A stretch of DNA of 54,574 nucleotides from positions 1-54,574 of the forward strand of contig JAQWPZ010000079.1 in NCBI GenBank assembly GCA_029245125.1, read 5' to 3'. Positions 35,342 to 44,970 of the stretch are shown here, piece after piece. Source of the DNA: Rubripirellula sp. (GTDB lineage: Bacteria; Planctomycetota; Planctomycetia; Pirellulales; Pirellulaceae). The notes under the pieces are model-generated. The model saw nothing but the letters and a program-made list of their open reading frames with translations. It had not been told where the DNA came from and did no database searches. The position numbers and the translations under genes were made by a program. Within the stretch, counting starts at the first letter, position 1, and every line of letters begins with the position of its first letter.

Positions 35342-38299
35342 ATGTTCACACGAACTCTAATCAGCCTGATCACAGCCGTCTTCCTGGCCACATGCACGCA
35401 ACCCTGCCAAGCCCAGTCACCCAATTTCGATCAGATTGCGAGTATCCTCGGTAAACACTGCTTGCACTGTCACAATGACGTCGATCGCGAAGGTGACTTC
35501 TCGCTGGAAAGCTCAGACGCACTTGTCGAGAGTGACTATGTCATTCCGGGCGATGCAGAAAACAGCGAACTGTTCCACGCGATTTCAGTTACCGACGGTA
35601 CAGCACCATCAATGCCAAAGAATGGCAAACCACTTGCGATCAAAGACGTGAACAAAATCGCGGCCTGGATCGATGCTGGTGCCAAATGGCCGGACGGATT
35701 CCGCATCAGTGACGCGGTAGAAGATTTTGATTGGTGGTCTTTTCAGCCAATCAGAAAACCGGAGCTTCCACAGATCCAGTCGGATTGGGTACGCACTCCG
35801 ATCGATCGATTCATCGCTGCCAAGCATCACGAACTTGGAATCACCCATTCACCGACGGCTGACCGTCGAACATTGATCCGACGACTGACTTACGATCTGA
35901 CAGGCTTGCCACCGACACCCGCAGAAACGGAGGCGTTCGTTCAAGACCCATCTGACCAAGCATACGAAATGTTGGTCGATCGATTGCTTGATTCCCGTCA
36001 CTACGGGGAACGCTGGGCACGCCATTGGCTCGATGTCGTCAAATACGCAGACACCTGCGGTTACGACAAAGACAAACTGAGACCGAACGCCTGGCCCTAT
36101 CGCGACTATGTGATCCGCAGCTTCAACGACGACAAGCCGTACGAACGTTTTGTCAAAGAACAAGTCGCAGGGGATGTCTTATTCCCCAACGAACCAGATG
36201 GCATCCTCGGACTTGGATTTCTTGCATCCGGTCCGTGGGACTTTATCGGGCACGTCGAAGTCTCGGAATCTAAACTGGATGGAAAAGTCGCCAGGAATTT
36301 AGACCGCGACGAAATGGTCACCAATACAATGAACACATTTTGCAGCGTGACAGTTCAATGCGCCCGTTGCCACAACCATAAATTCGACCCCTTCACGCAA
36401 GAGCACTACTACAGTCTGCAAGCCTTGTTCTCGGCTGTTGATCGCGCCGAGCGTCCATATGACTTGGACTCCAAGGTGGAACAACAACGATCTGATTTAC
36501 AAGCAAACCTGCACAAGTCTGAGCAGCGACTCAAGAAGCTGGAACAGCAAATCTCCAAAGCAGGTGGTTCACGCCTGACCGATTTGGACCGACAAATTGA
36601 AACGTTGTCAGCGAAGGTGGACGTTCAAAAGACAGCTGCGTTTGGATACCACAGCGCAATCGCATCCTCCTCCGACGCAACCAAGTGGATTGAAATCGAC
36701 CTGGGCCGTGCCGTTCCGGTTGAACAAATCGTTTTGAACGCAACGCATGACGACTTCGCGGGAATTGGTGCTGGATTTGGATTTCCGATTCGCTACCAAA
36801 TTGAACTACGTCCCAATACAAACAAACAACAGGACTGGAAAACGTTCTATCAGTCCGCAAGTGACGAACCAAACCCCGGATTAACGCCTGTCGTCCTAAA
36901 CATAGGTGGTCAGACGACCCGTATTGTACGTGTCACCGCGACAAAACTCGCTGAACGACGTAACGATTACATTTTTGCCTTGGCTGAAGTTCAGGTCCTC
37001 GATTCAGAGGGAAACAATGTCGCCGCAGATGCAACAGTGCGTGCGCTTGATTCGATCGAAGCTCCCGTCCGCTGGACAAAAACCAACTTGGTGAATTCCG
37101 ATTGGGCCCATGCCGCCGATCCGAAGGCCGAACAACTGCTCGGCAATGTGCAGCGAGAACGAAGTGAAATATGGACGCGGATCGATACACCTGAGCGTCA
37201 ACAAGAACGTAAAACATTGACCGCGCGAATCACAAAGCTAAAGCAACAAATTGACCAGCTTCCGAAAGGGCGGATGGTATACGCCGCCGCCACCGAATTT
37301 AAACCCCAGGGAAACTTCAAGCCAACAGGTGGTAAACCAAGACCAATTTTCGTGCTTCATCGCGGTGAGATCCAACAACCGAGAGGTGCTGCCAACCCTG
37401 GTTTGCTTCCGTTATCCGCTGATGAAGCGTGGCAGATCTCAACAGATTCCGAAGCGGAACGTCGCAGCAAGCTTGCCGAGTGGCTAACGCGACCTGACCA
37501 TCCACTTGTGTGGAGGTCGGTCGTCAATCGAATTTGGCAATACCATTTTGGTGAAGGCATCGTATCAACGCCCAACGACTTTGGACGCATGGGTGCGATC
37601 CCCACCCACCCCAAGCTGCTGGACTGGTTGGCAACGGAATTTCGCGATCGCGGCCAATCCTTCAAACAGTTGCATCGCTTGATTGTCACGAGCAGCGTTT
37701 ACCGACAAGCATCAGCGCATCACGATCAAAACGCCGCAGTCGATGACGACAACCGTTATCTATGGAGAATGAATCGTCGACGATTGACGGCTGAGGAGAT
37801 CCGGGATTCGATTCTTGCTGCCAGCGGACGCCTGAACTTAGACATGGGTGGACCTGGTTTCTATCTCTTTGAGTTGGAAAAAACGACTCATTCACCCCAT
37901 TACGAGTATCACAAATTCGATCCATCCGATCCAAAATCACACCGTCGGAGCATCTATCGCTTCATCGTGCGATCACAACCTGATCCCTACATGACCACCC
38001 TCGATTGCGCCGATTCGTCACAAAGCACACCCAAGCGATTGGAAACCCTCACTTCACTGCAGGCACTCTCGCTGCTTAACAATCGGTTTAACTTGGAAAT
38101 GTCGCGACAATTCTCGCGACGAATCAAAGCCCATAGTGACAATCAACGGAGACAAATTTCGTACGCATTTCAACTTATCACCGCTCGAATGCCGAATGCT
38201 TTTGAATTAGATCACCTGAATGATTACGCCAACACACATGGGCTCGAAAACCTCTGCCGCGTTCTATTCAATCTTAGTGAATTTGTCTTCATCGACTGA
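35342..38299 (+). CDS. Exported PSCyt1-DUF1549-discoidin-DUF1553 haem-motif protein
   Basis: 985 residues. The ATG at 35342 gives a signal peptide (MFTRTLISLITAVFLATCTQ, cleavage after AQA); an in-frame ATG at 35240 would bury it behind 34 polar residues. Domain order: PSCyt1 (ILGKHCLHCHNDVDREGDF, C40-x2-C43-H44; SMPKNGKPL; IDAGAKWPDG), DUF1549 (~150-350, DLTGLPPTPAET, WLDVVKYADTCGYDKDKLRP, CARCHNHKFDPF near 339), a short coiled-coil stretch, and an F5/8-type (discoidin-like) domain (~440-560, SDATKWIEIDLGRAVPVEQI). A second helical stretch and DUF1553 (~640-985, NRIWQYHFGEGIVSTPNDFG) follow. The discoidin insertion suggests glycan binding. The biochemical activity of DUF1549/DUF1553 is not known. 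It is followed 50 bases later by its usual DUF1501 partner. Confidence 0.93.
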   Translation: MFTRTLISLITAVFLATCTQPCQAQSPNFDQIASILGKHCLHCHNDVDREGDFSLESSDALVESDYVIPGDAENSELFHAISVTDGTAPSMPKNGKPLAIKDVNKIAAWIDAGAKWPDGFRISDAVEDFDWWSFQPIRKPELPQIQSDWVRTPIDRFIAAKHHELGITHSPTADRRTLIRRLTYDLTGLPPTPAETEAFVQDPSDQAYEMLVDRLLDSRHYGERWARHWLDVVKYADTCGYDKDKLRPNAWPYRDYVIRSFNDDKPYERFVKEQVAGDVLFPNEPDGILGLGFLASGPWDFIGHVEVSESKLDGKVARNLDRDEMVTNTMNTFCSVTVQCARCHNHKFDPFTQEHYYSLQALFSAVDRAERPYDLDSKVEQQRSDLQANLHKSEQRLKKLEQQISKAGGSRLTDLDRQIETLSAKVDVQKTAAFGYHSAIASSSDATKWIEIDLGRAVPVEQIVLNATHDDFAGIGAGFGFPIRYQIELRPNTNKQQDWKTFYQSASDEPNPGLTPVVLNIGGQTTRIVRVTATKLAERRNDYIFALAEVQVLDSEGNNVAADATVRALDSIEAPVRWTKTNLVNSDWAHAADPKAEQLLGNVQRERSEIWTRIDTPERQQERKTLTARITKLKQQIDQLPKGRMVYAAATEFKPQGNFKPTGGKPRPIFVLHRGEIQQPRGAANPGLLPLSADEAWQISTDSEAERRSKLAEWLTRPDHPLVWRSVVNRIWQYHFGEGIVSTPNDFGRMGAIPTHPKLLDWLATEFRDRGQSFKQLHRLIVTSSVYRQASAHHDQNAAVDDDNRYLWRMNRRRLTAEEIRDSILAASGRLNLDMGGPGFYLFELEKTTHSPHYEYHKFDPSDPKSHRRSIYRFIVRSQPDPYMTTLDCADSSQSTPKRLETLTSLQALSLLNNRFNLEMSRQFSRRIKAHSDNQRRQISYAFQLITARMPNAFELDHLNDYANTHGLENLCRVLFNLSEFVFID

Positions 38300-38349
38300 C
38301 CCTGCTGTTTCAAACATTCCCGGAACCTCTCTGTGATTATGTTTTCATC

Positions 38350-39786
38350 ATGCCCCCATTAGATCGAAGAACCTTCGCCACCGGCAGCTTTGCCAATCTT
38401 GCTTTGGCAAGCATGCTTCACAACGACGCTCACGCCACCCCGGCATTGCAAACACTTCACCATCCGCCAAAGGCGCGGCGTGTGATCCAATTGTTCATGG
38501 GTGGTGCCGCAAGTCACTTGGATCTTTGGGATCATAAGCCGCTGCTTGAGAAACACCATGGTGAACCATCTGACTTTGGTGAACATGTGGAAGCATTCCA
38601 GAATGGCTTGGGACCCTGGATGAAATCACCGTTCAAATTTTCTCCGCACGGCGAAACGGGCAAGATGATTTCGGAGGTTGTCGAACCACTTGGAGCATGT
38701 GTTGACGATCTCGCGTTCGTACACAATATGGTTGGCAAAACGGGTGTCCATTCCCAAGCGACCTACTTACAGGCCACTGGATTTCAGCGTCCAGGTTTTC
38801 CAGGCATGGGATCTTGGGTCAGTTACGCGTTGGGCGCAATCAACGAAAACCTGCCGACATTTGTCGTCCTGCCTGATCACCGCGGGTTCGCCAGTAACGG
38901 TCCGAAAAATTGGGGGTCGGCCTTTTTGCCGGCTAGCAGTCAAGGAACTGCGATTTTCCCACAACGTGAAAACCCAATTGAAGATCTCTTGCCACAGTCT
39001 GATTTTGTTACCCCACAGTCTGATGAACAAGGCCTGCGTTTGCTGACCGAACTGAATCGTGCGCATCAGCAACAGCGGATGAGTGACTCCCGTTTGGAGT
39101 CAAGAATCCGTTCCTATGAACTCGCCGCCAAGATGCAACTGAGCGCGCCCGCCGCACTCGACCTATCTGAGGAATCATCGCATACCCTGAAGATGTATGG
39201 CTTGGATCGCGCAGGACGCACCTATCCAGACCAGATCAATGCAGACGAAGAAGCGGAGTATTTCGGTCGCAAGTGCCTGATCGCGCGGCGATTGATCGAG
39301 CGAGGTGTCCGATTCGTGCAGATTTGGTCGGGCAATGACAATAGCTTTCCCAGGCGCAACTGGGATTCCCACGAAGACATCAGTCGTGACCACGGCCCCC
39401 TGGCCCGCGGCATGGCGGTCGGCACCGCAGCGCTCATTCAAGATCTCAAACAACGCGGATTGCTGAAAGACACGATTGTCCTTTGGACGACGGAATTCGG
39501 AAGGATGCCAAGCACTCAAGGCAGCAAGGGGCGTGATCACAATCCATATGTCTTTACAAATTGGATGTGTGGCGGGGGCATCAAGCCAGGTGTGACCTAT
39601 GGGCCGTCAGACCAATGGGGATATAAACCGCTTGACAGAAATCGCCCGACTCAGGTTTACGACATCCACGCCACCATCCTGCACCTACTTGGAATTCAAC
39701 ATGAGCGACTAACCGTGCGACACAATGGGATCGATCGTCGACTGACGGATGTGCATGGCAACTTGATCCCCGAAATCATTGGCTAG
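38350..39786 (+). CDS. DUF1501 Tat-exported protein (second copy)
   Basis: 478 residues of the DUF1501 family (alkaline-phosphatase-like superfamily, activity unknown). A twin-arginine signal is visible (PLDRRTFATGSFANLALASM). Blocks are RRVIQLFMGGAASHLDLWDHKP, HNMVGKTGVHSQATYLQATGF (shortened here to its idea: a His-containing loop), FVQIWSGNDNSFP, and the family signature TTEFGRMP-STQG-KGRDHNP with CGGGIKPGVTYG. Compared with the copy at 11900, it is 44 residues longer and belongs to the longer subfamily normally paired with a PSCyt1-DUF1549-DUF1553 protein, here the gene immediately upstream (50-base gap). Ordinary length, no defects. Confidence 0.92.
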   Translation: MPPLDRRTFATGSFANLALASMLHNDAHATPALQTLHHPPKARRVIQLFMGGAASHLDLWDHKPLLEKHHGEPSDFGEHVEAFQNGLGPWMKSPFKFSPHGETGKMISEVVEPLGACVDDLAFVHNMVGKTGVHSQATYLQATGFQRPGFPGMGSWVSYALGAINENLPTFVVLPDHRGFASNGPKNWGSAFLPASSQGTAIFPQRENPIEDLLPQSDFVTPQSDEQGLRLLTELNRAHQQQRMSDSRLESRIRSYELAAKMQLSAPAALDLSEESSHTLKMYGLDRAGRTYPDQINADEEAEYFGRKCLIARRLIERGVRFVQIWSGNDNSFPRRNWDSHEDISRDHGPLARGMAVGTAALIQDLKQRGLLKDTIVLWTTEFGRMPSTQGSKGRDHNPYVFTNWMCGGGIKPGVTYGPSDQWGYKPLDRNRPTQVYDIHATILHLLGIQHERLTVRHNGIDRRLTDVHGNLIPEIIG

Positions 39787-39863
39787 CACAAAGGGCAGAT
39801 ACGAGCGTTTGAATTGTTTGGGCAGTTGCTGATCGTGGAAGACTCACAGGCACAATAGGAGAA

Positions 39864-41024
39864 ATGGGGATGGATCGACTTCGCATGGCATTAATCGGTG
39901 GTGGTGGCACAGGCTTCATTGGAAAAGTTCATGCCACCGCTGCAACGCTTGATCGACAGGCAGAATTAGTTGCCGGGGCGCTTTCCTCCAATCCAGAAAA
40001 AGCAAAAGCTGCCGCGGTCCCATTCGGTATCGCCCCCGATCGTGCTTACGAATCCTATCACGCTCTGCTCGAATCAGAGCTCCGGCGAGATCCGCATGAT
40101 CGAATCAATTTCGTCTCGATCGCCACCCCCAATCACACGCACTGTGAAATCGCGACCGCGGCATTAAAAGCTGGCTTTCATGTTGTCTGTGATAAGCCAA
40201 TGACAACTACCTTGAGGGATGCCCAAGAACTGGTTGATGTGGCTGAGAACAGCGACCGCGTGTTTGCCTTGACACATAACTATTCCGGATACCCCTTGAT
40301 GCGTCAGGCGCGCGAAATGGTCGCCGCTGGCGAGATTGGCGACGTCATCGCGGTACGCGTCAGCTACGTTCAGGGATGGATGCACGGGATCGATCCGGCC
40401 ACCACTCCCTCCCGGGGTGCCTGGAAATCTGATCCTGAAAAAAATGGTCCCGGCGGCTCCCTCGGCGACGTCGGTACCCATGCCTTTCACTTGGCATCCT
40501 TTGTCAGTGGACTAGAACCCAAAACTTTGCTCAGTCAGATGAATTCGTACTCACCCCACCACCAACTGGATGACTATGGACATGCAGTCATCCGATACGA
40601 TGGTGGTGCGACGGGCTTGGTAACCTGGAGTCAGGTGACCCACGGTCGTCTGAATGATCTCTCCATCGAAGTTGACGGCACGCGTGCCGCCCTAAGTTGG
40701 CAACAAGAATCTCCAAATCAGTTGTTTGTCAGATCGCTTGGAAAACCAACCCAGATTTACGAACGCAACCCAAACGCAGACTACTCATCGCCCGCCGCCG
40801 TCGCCGCCTGCCGTTTGCCGGGCGGACACCCCGAAGCATTCTTCGAGGCGTTTGCAAACGTCTATCGTGATGCATTTGCTGACATGAGACGTATCAACGC
40901 AGGCCAACCTGTCTCCCCAGGCTCCACCCTCTACCCCACCGTGCATGACGGCATGCAGGGAGTACGTTTCTTAAGCCGATGCCTGGAGAGTCAGCAACAA
41001 GATTCCTGCTGGCAAACGTGGTGA
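39864..41024 (+). CDS. Gfo/Idh/MocA-family NAD(P)-dependent oxidoreductase
   Basis: 386 residues, cytoplasmic. A Rossmann nucleotide-binding motif lies at the N-terminus (MALIGGGGTGFIGKVHA), then VSIATPNHTH, the catalytic-lysine region VCDKPMT (about 108-114), and the C-terminal domain with GGSLGDVGTHAFHL (conserved Asp/His pair). The family oxidises or epimerises sugars, inositols and related polyols, often as NAD(P)H hydride carriers. The substrate cannot be read from the motifs. The start at 39864 is well supported by AGGAGA five bases upstream. It is the only cytoplasmic product of the plus-strand block and may process sugars released by the exported proteins encoded just upstream; this is an inference from position (77-base gap). 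Confidence 0.92.
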   Translation: MGMDRLRMALIGGGGTGFIGKVHATAATLDRQAELVAGALSSNPEKAKAAAVPFGIAPDRAYESYHALLESELRRDPHDRINFVSIATPNHTHCEIATAALKAGFHVVCDKPMTTTLRDAQELVDVAENSDRVFALTHNYSGYPLMRQAREMVAAGEIGDVIAVRVSYVQGWMHGIDPATTPSRGAWKSDPEKNGPGGSLGDVGTHAFHLASFVSGLEPKTLLSQMNSYSPHHQLDDYGHAVIRYDGGATGLVTWSQVTHGRLNDLSIEVDGTRAALSWQQESPNQLFVRSLGKPTQIYERNPNADYSSPAAVAACRLPGGHPEAFFEAFANVYRDAFADMRRINAGQPVSPGSTLYPTVHDGMQGVRFLSRCLESQQQDSCWQTW

Positions 41025-41029
41025 CACGT

Positions 41030-43081
41030 TCACTCAATCGCTTGGTAGACATACCACGATTGCTTGCGAGCTCCGTGCGGATTGTCTGCCGTTGGCAGAG
41101 TTCGCAATCCCAGTTTCAATCCACCTTCATCAGGGTGATCAATCCAGCGGTGATAGTGAAACGATTCGATCCAAGGCATCTGCTTGACCCGTTGCATCGC
41201 GAAGGAAAGTGATTCGGATTGGAACTGCTGCGAGCGTTCGCTGTAATCTGCCGTGTGAAACCCCTGCTCGCTCAGCAAAACTGTTCGAATCTCACCTCGC
41301 GCATCACGCATTGCCGGCTGCTTCATAAACTGACCCAAGACCTGCAGATTCTGGATCGTGATGTAAGAAGTATCCAAATCATCAATCGCATCTCGATCAT
41401 TCCATGCGACAGTCGAAAACAAACTTTGGGGGTAAGGATGAAAAGCAACGCCCCAATCAAAACTGCCCTCCATGTCGCTATATCGCTGCAGTGTTTCGAG
41501 CACCTCCCTGGGAGACAATCGCTGCCATCCACCATCATCCGGGATATTCCAGTGATGCGTCAGTGACGCAAACACGGTTGCATCAGGATTGTACTGACGG
41601 GCGGCTTGAGAGATCATTCGCATCGAACGGTAATAGGCTTCCATCACAACGCCGCGTGGCTGCTTGCCCATGTTGGTCCAGACCGTGTGGAAATCGATCT
41701 CGTTGTGCGCGATCCAATGCGTGATCCCACCCGGTGATTGCGCAGGATCACAATATCGGCGAGCGATTCGATCAAGAACATTCGCGTACACGCGTGATCC
41801 ATTCGGTGACGTCATCGGGGGCATCGCATAGATTCCCCCATCTGCCTCGGAATGCACCAAGGGTGATTGGTTCTGCGTACGCTTGCTTCGAGGAATTAAC
41901 AAGATTGCAGACACCACCATCTCGTGCTGGCGAGCGAATTCCATTACGCGATCGTAATACGCAAACGGCCGGGGATCAAAATAGGCGGCGGTACCCGTGC
42001 CATCGTCGATTCGCTCACGCCCTACCCCGCCCTGCCCTGCATCAGCTTGATTGCTTACGAAAGAATTCAAAACGATATTGATCGTGATTGCGTGGACACC
42101 AAGCTCCGGCAACTCGTCAAGCGGCCCACTCAAACCAATGCCCCCCAACCCCTTCTGTGACTTGGGGCGTAGACGCTTGACGGACATCCGCTTCACATCG
42201 TTCATCACACTTGTCGGGAAGTGTCGTGCCGTCAGGTATTCTGTGCGACCCCGAAGTCCATCGAATTGACCCAATCTCCAACCGCTGTGCAAACGATCGC
42301 GGCCGTTCTCAAATCGTGGCACCAAGAAAGTGAAACGGGGGCCATCAACGGTTGGCGTATCCAAACGTCGCACCCCGTCGGCGGCAATTGAGATCGACGG
42401 TGGATATTCAAAAAGCTGAAGGGCCCCCAATCTTCCAGGCTTTAGTACTTCCCCCGAAATCTGAATCTCATCCAAGCTGACATCAACTTGGTCGATCGTT
42501 GCCTCGAAATCAGAGGCGACGTATTTTTGAATCGTTTGATCCTTCGTCAATTTTGATTGCCGGATGGTCTCTGCTTCGAGTAACTTCTGCCTCTCTTGCT
42601 TGGTCGGCTTTCTTAATTCGATTTGTCGAAGTCGAAGCGATACTCCGGCCCGCCTCCCAAAGTCGAGCCTCAGCAGATTCACCGCAGGCTGAATCTGTTT
42701 TCCCGATAGGTGGATTAAATCGGCAGCATAACTCTGCCAGCCTTCTGCCTGCGTTAAGTCTGGTAGATCAACTCGCGTTGCTTCGGTGATCGGTGGACCC
42801 AAAAACGCGGACGGTTGCTCGATTGTTTCCACCGCAAAATACTCAAACGCAACAACATGATCTCCACTCTTGGCTGGATTCGCTGAGCATTTCCAGACAA
42901 CGAAAGGGTCATGTCCGGTGGTGACGAGTTCGATCTCCTGACCAGCGGTGGAAATTGAAACATCGTTGGAATCAACAATCGAAACGGTTGTTTCACCAAT
43001 GGCAAGGCTGACCAACGAGATCATCAGCGAAGCGGACACGCATAATCTCATCAGAACGGGTATGCTAAATTTGTTGAACAT
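41030..43081 (-). CDS. DUF5722-like exported protein with glycoside-hydrolase-like barrel
   Basis: 683 residues from the ATG at 43081, which begins a signal peptide (LMRLCVSASLMISLVSLAIG). The frame extends to 43192 but that would run through the start of the divergent endonuclease gene and place 37 residues before the signal. The N-terminal ~190 residues are a beta-sandwich resembling a carbohydrate-binding module. The rest (about 290-680) reads like a TIM-barrel glycosidase: VHAITINIVLN, WIAHNEIDFHTVW (with a conserved NE pair), FDWGVAFHPYPQSL, and TVLLSEQGFH with a late Glu. The pair of glutamates fits a retaining glycosidase arrangement. I assign DUF5722 from overall resemblance. It converges with the Gfo/Idh/MocA gene, with five bases between stops. 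Confidence 0.7.
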   Translation of the reverse strand: MFNKFSIPVLMRLCVSASLMISLVSLAIGETTVSIVDSNDVSISTAGQEIELVTTGHDPFVVWKCSANPAKSGDHVVAFEYFAVETIEQPSAFLGPPITEATRVDLPDLTQAEGWQSYAADLIHLSGKQIQPAVNLLRLDFGRRAGVSLRLRQIELRKPTKQERQKLLEAETIRQSKLTKDQTIQKYVASDFEATIDQVDVSLDEIQISGEVLKPGRLGALQLFEYPPSISIAADGVRRLDTPTVDGPRFTFLVPRFENGRDRLHSGWRLGQFDGLRGRTEYLTARHFPTSVMNDVKRMSVKRLRPKSQKGLGGIGLSGPLDELPELGVHAITINIVLNSFVSNQADAGQGGVGRERIDDGTGTAAYFDPRPFAYYDRVMEFARQHEMVVSAILLIPRSKRTQNQSPLVHSEADGGIYAMPPMTSPNGSRVYANVLDRIARRYCDPAQSPGGITHWIAHNEIDFHTVWTNMGKQPRGVVMEAYYRSMRMISQAARQYNPDATVFASLTHHWNIPDDGGWQRLSPREVLETLQRYSDMEGSFDWGVAFHPYPQSLFSTVAWNDRDAIDDLDTSYITIQNLQVLGQFMKQPAMRDARGEIRTVLLSEQGFHTADYSERSQQFQSESLSFAMQRVKQMPWIESFHYHRWIDHPDEGGLKLGLRTLPTADNPHGARKQSWYVYQAIE

Positions 43082-43105
43082 AGCCTTCCTACGACAAAGG
43101 ACACT

Positions 43106-43765
43106 TTGAGCGTGAAGAAACAGGAACGCGCTGACATCATTCGCCAGCGGCTCGACGAACTTTATCCCGATCCGCCGATCCCCTTGGACCACTGCAATGA
43201 CTTCACTCTGCTGGTTGCTGTCTTACTGAGCGCCCAGTGTACCGATAAAAAGGTAAACGAGGTTACGCCGCAACTCTTCGCTCTCGCACCAAACCCTACG
43301 AAAATGCGAAAGTTGGGCGCTGAGCGAATTCTTGACATCATTCGCCCGCTCGGCCTTTCAAAGCAAAAAGCAAAAAACATCGCTTCCCTTTCCGCTCTAT
43401 TGATCGATGAACATGAGGGCGAAGTTCCGGCAAGTTTCCCTGCATTGGAATCGCTACCCGGTGTTGGCCACAAAACGGCTAGCGTAGTGATGGCACAGGC
43501 TTTCGGCGTTCCCGCCTTCCCCGTTGATACCCACATTCATCGCTTGGCCCAGAGATGGGGATTGACCAATGGCCAAAACGTGACGAAAACCGAATCCGAC
43601 TTAAAAAAATTGTTCCCCGAAGAATGCTGGAACAAATTACATCTGCAGATCATCTTTTTCGGACGAGAGTACTGCAGTGCTCGTGGTTGCAATGGGACCG
43701 TTTGTGAATTGTGCCGCACACTTTATCCGCGTCGCCGAAAACCAGTGGTCCACCAAAAAGCCTAG
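43106..43765 (+). CDS. nth: Endonuclease III (DNA glycosylase/AP lyase) with atypical Fe-S cysteines
   Basis: 219 residues. It removes oxidised pyrimidines and cleaves the abasic site during base excision repair. The helix-hairpin-helix LPGVGHKTA (117-125) includes the catalytic lysine K123, and FPVDTHIHR supplies the catalytic aspartate D141; LLSAQCTDKKVN is also conserved. The C-terminal cysteines are C190, C195, C200 and C203, i.e. C-x4-C-x4-C-x2-C instead of the usual C-x6-C-x2-C-x5-C, so the [4Fe-4S] site may be different or absent. The start is TTG 43106 (AAAGGA four bases before) or GTG 43112 (ten bases). It is divergent from the DUF5722 gene with only 24 bases between starts, so the promoters must overlap. 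Confidence 0.92.
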   Translation: MSVKKQERADIIRQRLDELYPDPPIPLDHCNDFTLLVAVLLSAQCTDKKVNEVTPQLFALAPNPTKMRKLGAERILDIIRPLGLSKQKAKNIASLSALLIDEHEGEVPASFPALESLPGVGHKTASVVMAQAFGVPAFPVDTHIHRLAQRWGLTNGQNVTKTESDLKKLFPEECWNKLHLQIIFFGREYCSARGCNGTVCELCRTLYPRRRKPVVHQKA

Positions 43766-43842
43766 GCACCGCTGGCACTGATTGAAGCGAATAAGAGAAC
43801 CAAGATACGGCACCCCCGAGATGCAGTGGCTTTGGAAATCGC

Positions 43843-44967
43843 ATGACCAATCCCTATGAAACACCTTCTGATTCTGCATCTAACGCAACCCTCGTTGATG
43901 GGGGATCGATGTTGGGTATCGAGTTTACATCGGACTGGTCGCCGCATGGTTTACACCAGCGGCGGAAACATTGGCGACACCGTGTGCTGGACATTAGTTT
44001 TGCATTGCTTTCGTTACTTTGGCTCGGGTCACTCTTCGCCGCCGCCGGCAGTCCCTATGCCGGCATCTTCTGCGTCCTGACCCCAACCTGGGTTCTACTC
44101 AGCATTACTTGGTTTTCAAATCTCAGCTTCCGCAATGGTGGATCATTTCAGCGAAAATATCGCGGCTTGGCTGGAACCATTCGCGGTCGGATTGATGCTG
44201 GGTGCGTTGTCATCCATGGCCCCGCGGTCAGCGTCGCAACGCGATTCCGACATTGTCTGCGTTGCAAGGTTTCGCGGACGCATGCAATTCTTCAACTGCC
44301 TGGCTTCGAAACAACGCTACCGATTATTGATCAAGACATCACGAACAGCTGGTCGACATCTGCTAATCCTGCCGACGTCACTCAAACAGCCTTAATGAAC
44401 GCGATTTGCGGGGACACGAACGCAATCTGGAGCGAAGATACTCTGCAAGGAGCTGACCTCCGCTCACTTCCCTGTTGGCGCGTTTGGAGATGGTCCGGCT
44501 GGATGCTAATTGGCCTGGGGATCGTGGTGCTATCTGTCGCGGTCTACGAAGCCAACTCACTGCCTGCTTGGGTCCGCAATCCACCTAGCCACTATCGATT
44601 CAGTAAAACAGACAGCCTAAGAACAGGCGGCGCGCTCATCATCTCGCTCATGGGCGTTGGATTTTTGGGTGCGGGCTATTTGCAGTTGTCTCGAACTTGG
44701 CGAAGGATCGGCCGCTACACCGTTGTGGTGTATCCCGATCGCGTTTCGATCGCCCATAAGAAACTGGTTTACTCTTATCACGATGCGGCACTACAACATT
44801 TCCGCTGGACCGCAGTGGGATTGATCGTCCGTGACGCTGGACGTCATATTCGATTTGCCATTCCAGCCCGTTGGTTTGACGAGGAAACCCAACAGTTGCT
44901 GCATAGCTGGTACGGACGTTCGTCGAAACCGCCACCGCTATCACTTTATGTTGGTCCCACAATCTAG
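43843..44967 (+). CDS. Multi-pass membrane protein of unknown function with NPYETP N-terminus
   Basis: 374 residues. The opening MTNPYETPSDS matches a short N-terminal tag (NPYxxP) common on planctomycete membrane proteins; its role is unknown. Four hydrophobic helices are visible: two near residues 50-105 (VLDISFALLSLLWLGSLFAA; IFCVLTPTWVLLSITWF) and two near 215-280 (WMLIGLGIVVLSVAVY; ALIISLMGVGFLGAGYLQL). Two PH-like, beta-rich soluble parts lie between and after them (about 105-200 and 285-370); the second (RRIGRYTVVVYPDRVSIAHK) resembles a bacterial PH-like domain. No catalytic motif. It converges with proB, three bases between stops. Confidence 0.75.
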   Translation: MTNPYETPSDSASNATLVDGGSMLGIEFTSDWSPHGLHQRRKHWRHRVLDISFALLSLLWLGSLFAAAGSPYAGIFCVLTPTWVLLSITWFSNLSFRNGGSFQRKYRGLAGTIRGRIDAGCVVIHGPAVSVATRFRHCLRCKVSRTHAILQLPGFETTLPIIDQDITNSWSTSANPADVTQTALMNAICGDTNAIWSEDTLQGADLRSLPCWRVWRWSGWMLIGLGIVVLSVAVYEANSLPAWVRNPPSHYRFSKTDSLRTGGALIISLMGVGFLGAGYLQLSRTWRRIGRYTVVVYPDRVSIAHKKLVYSYHDAALQHFRWTAVGLIVRDAGRHIRFAIPARWFDEETQQLLHSWYGRSSKPPPLSLYVGPTI

Positions 44968-44970
44968 TGA

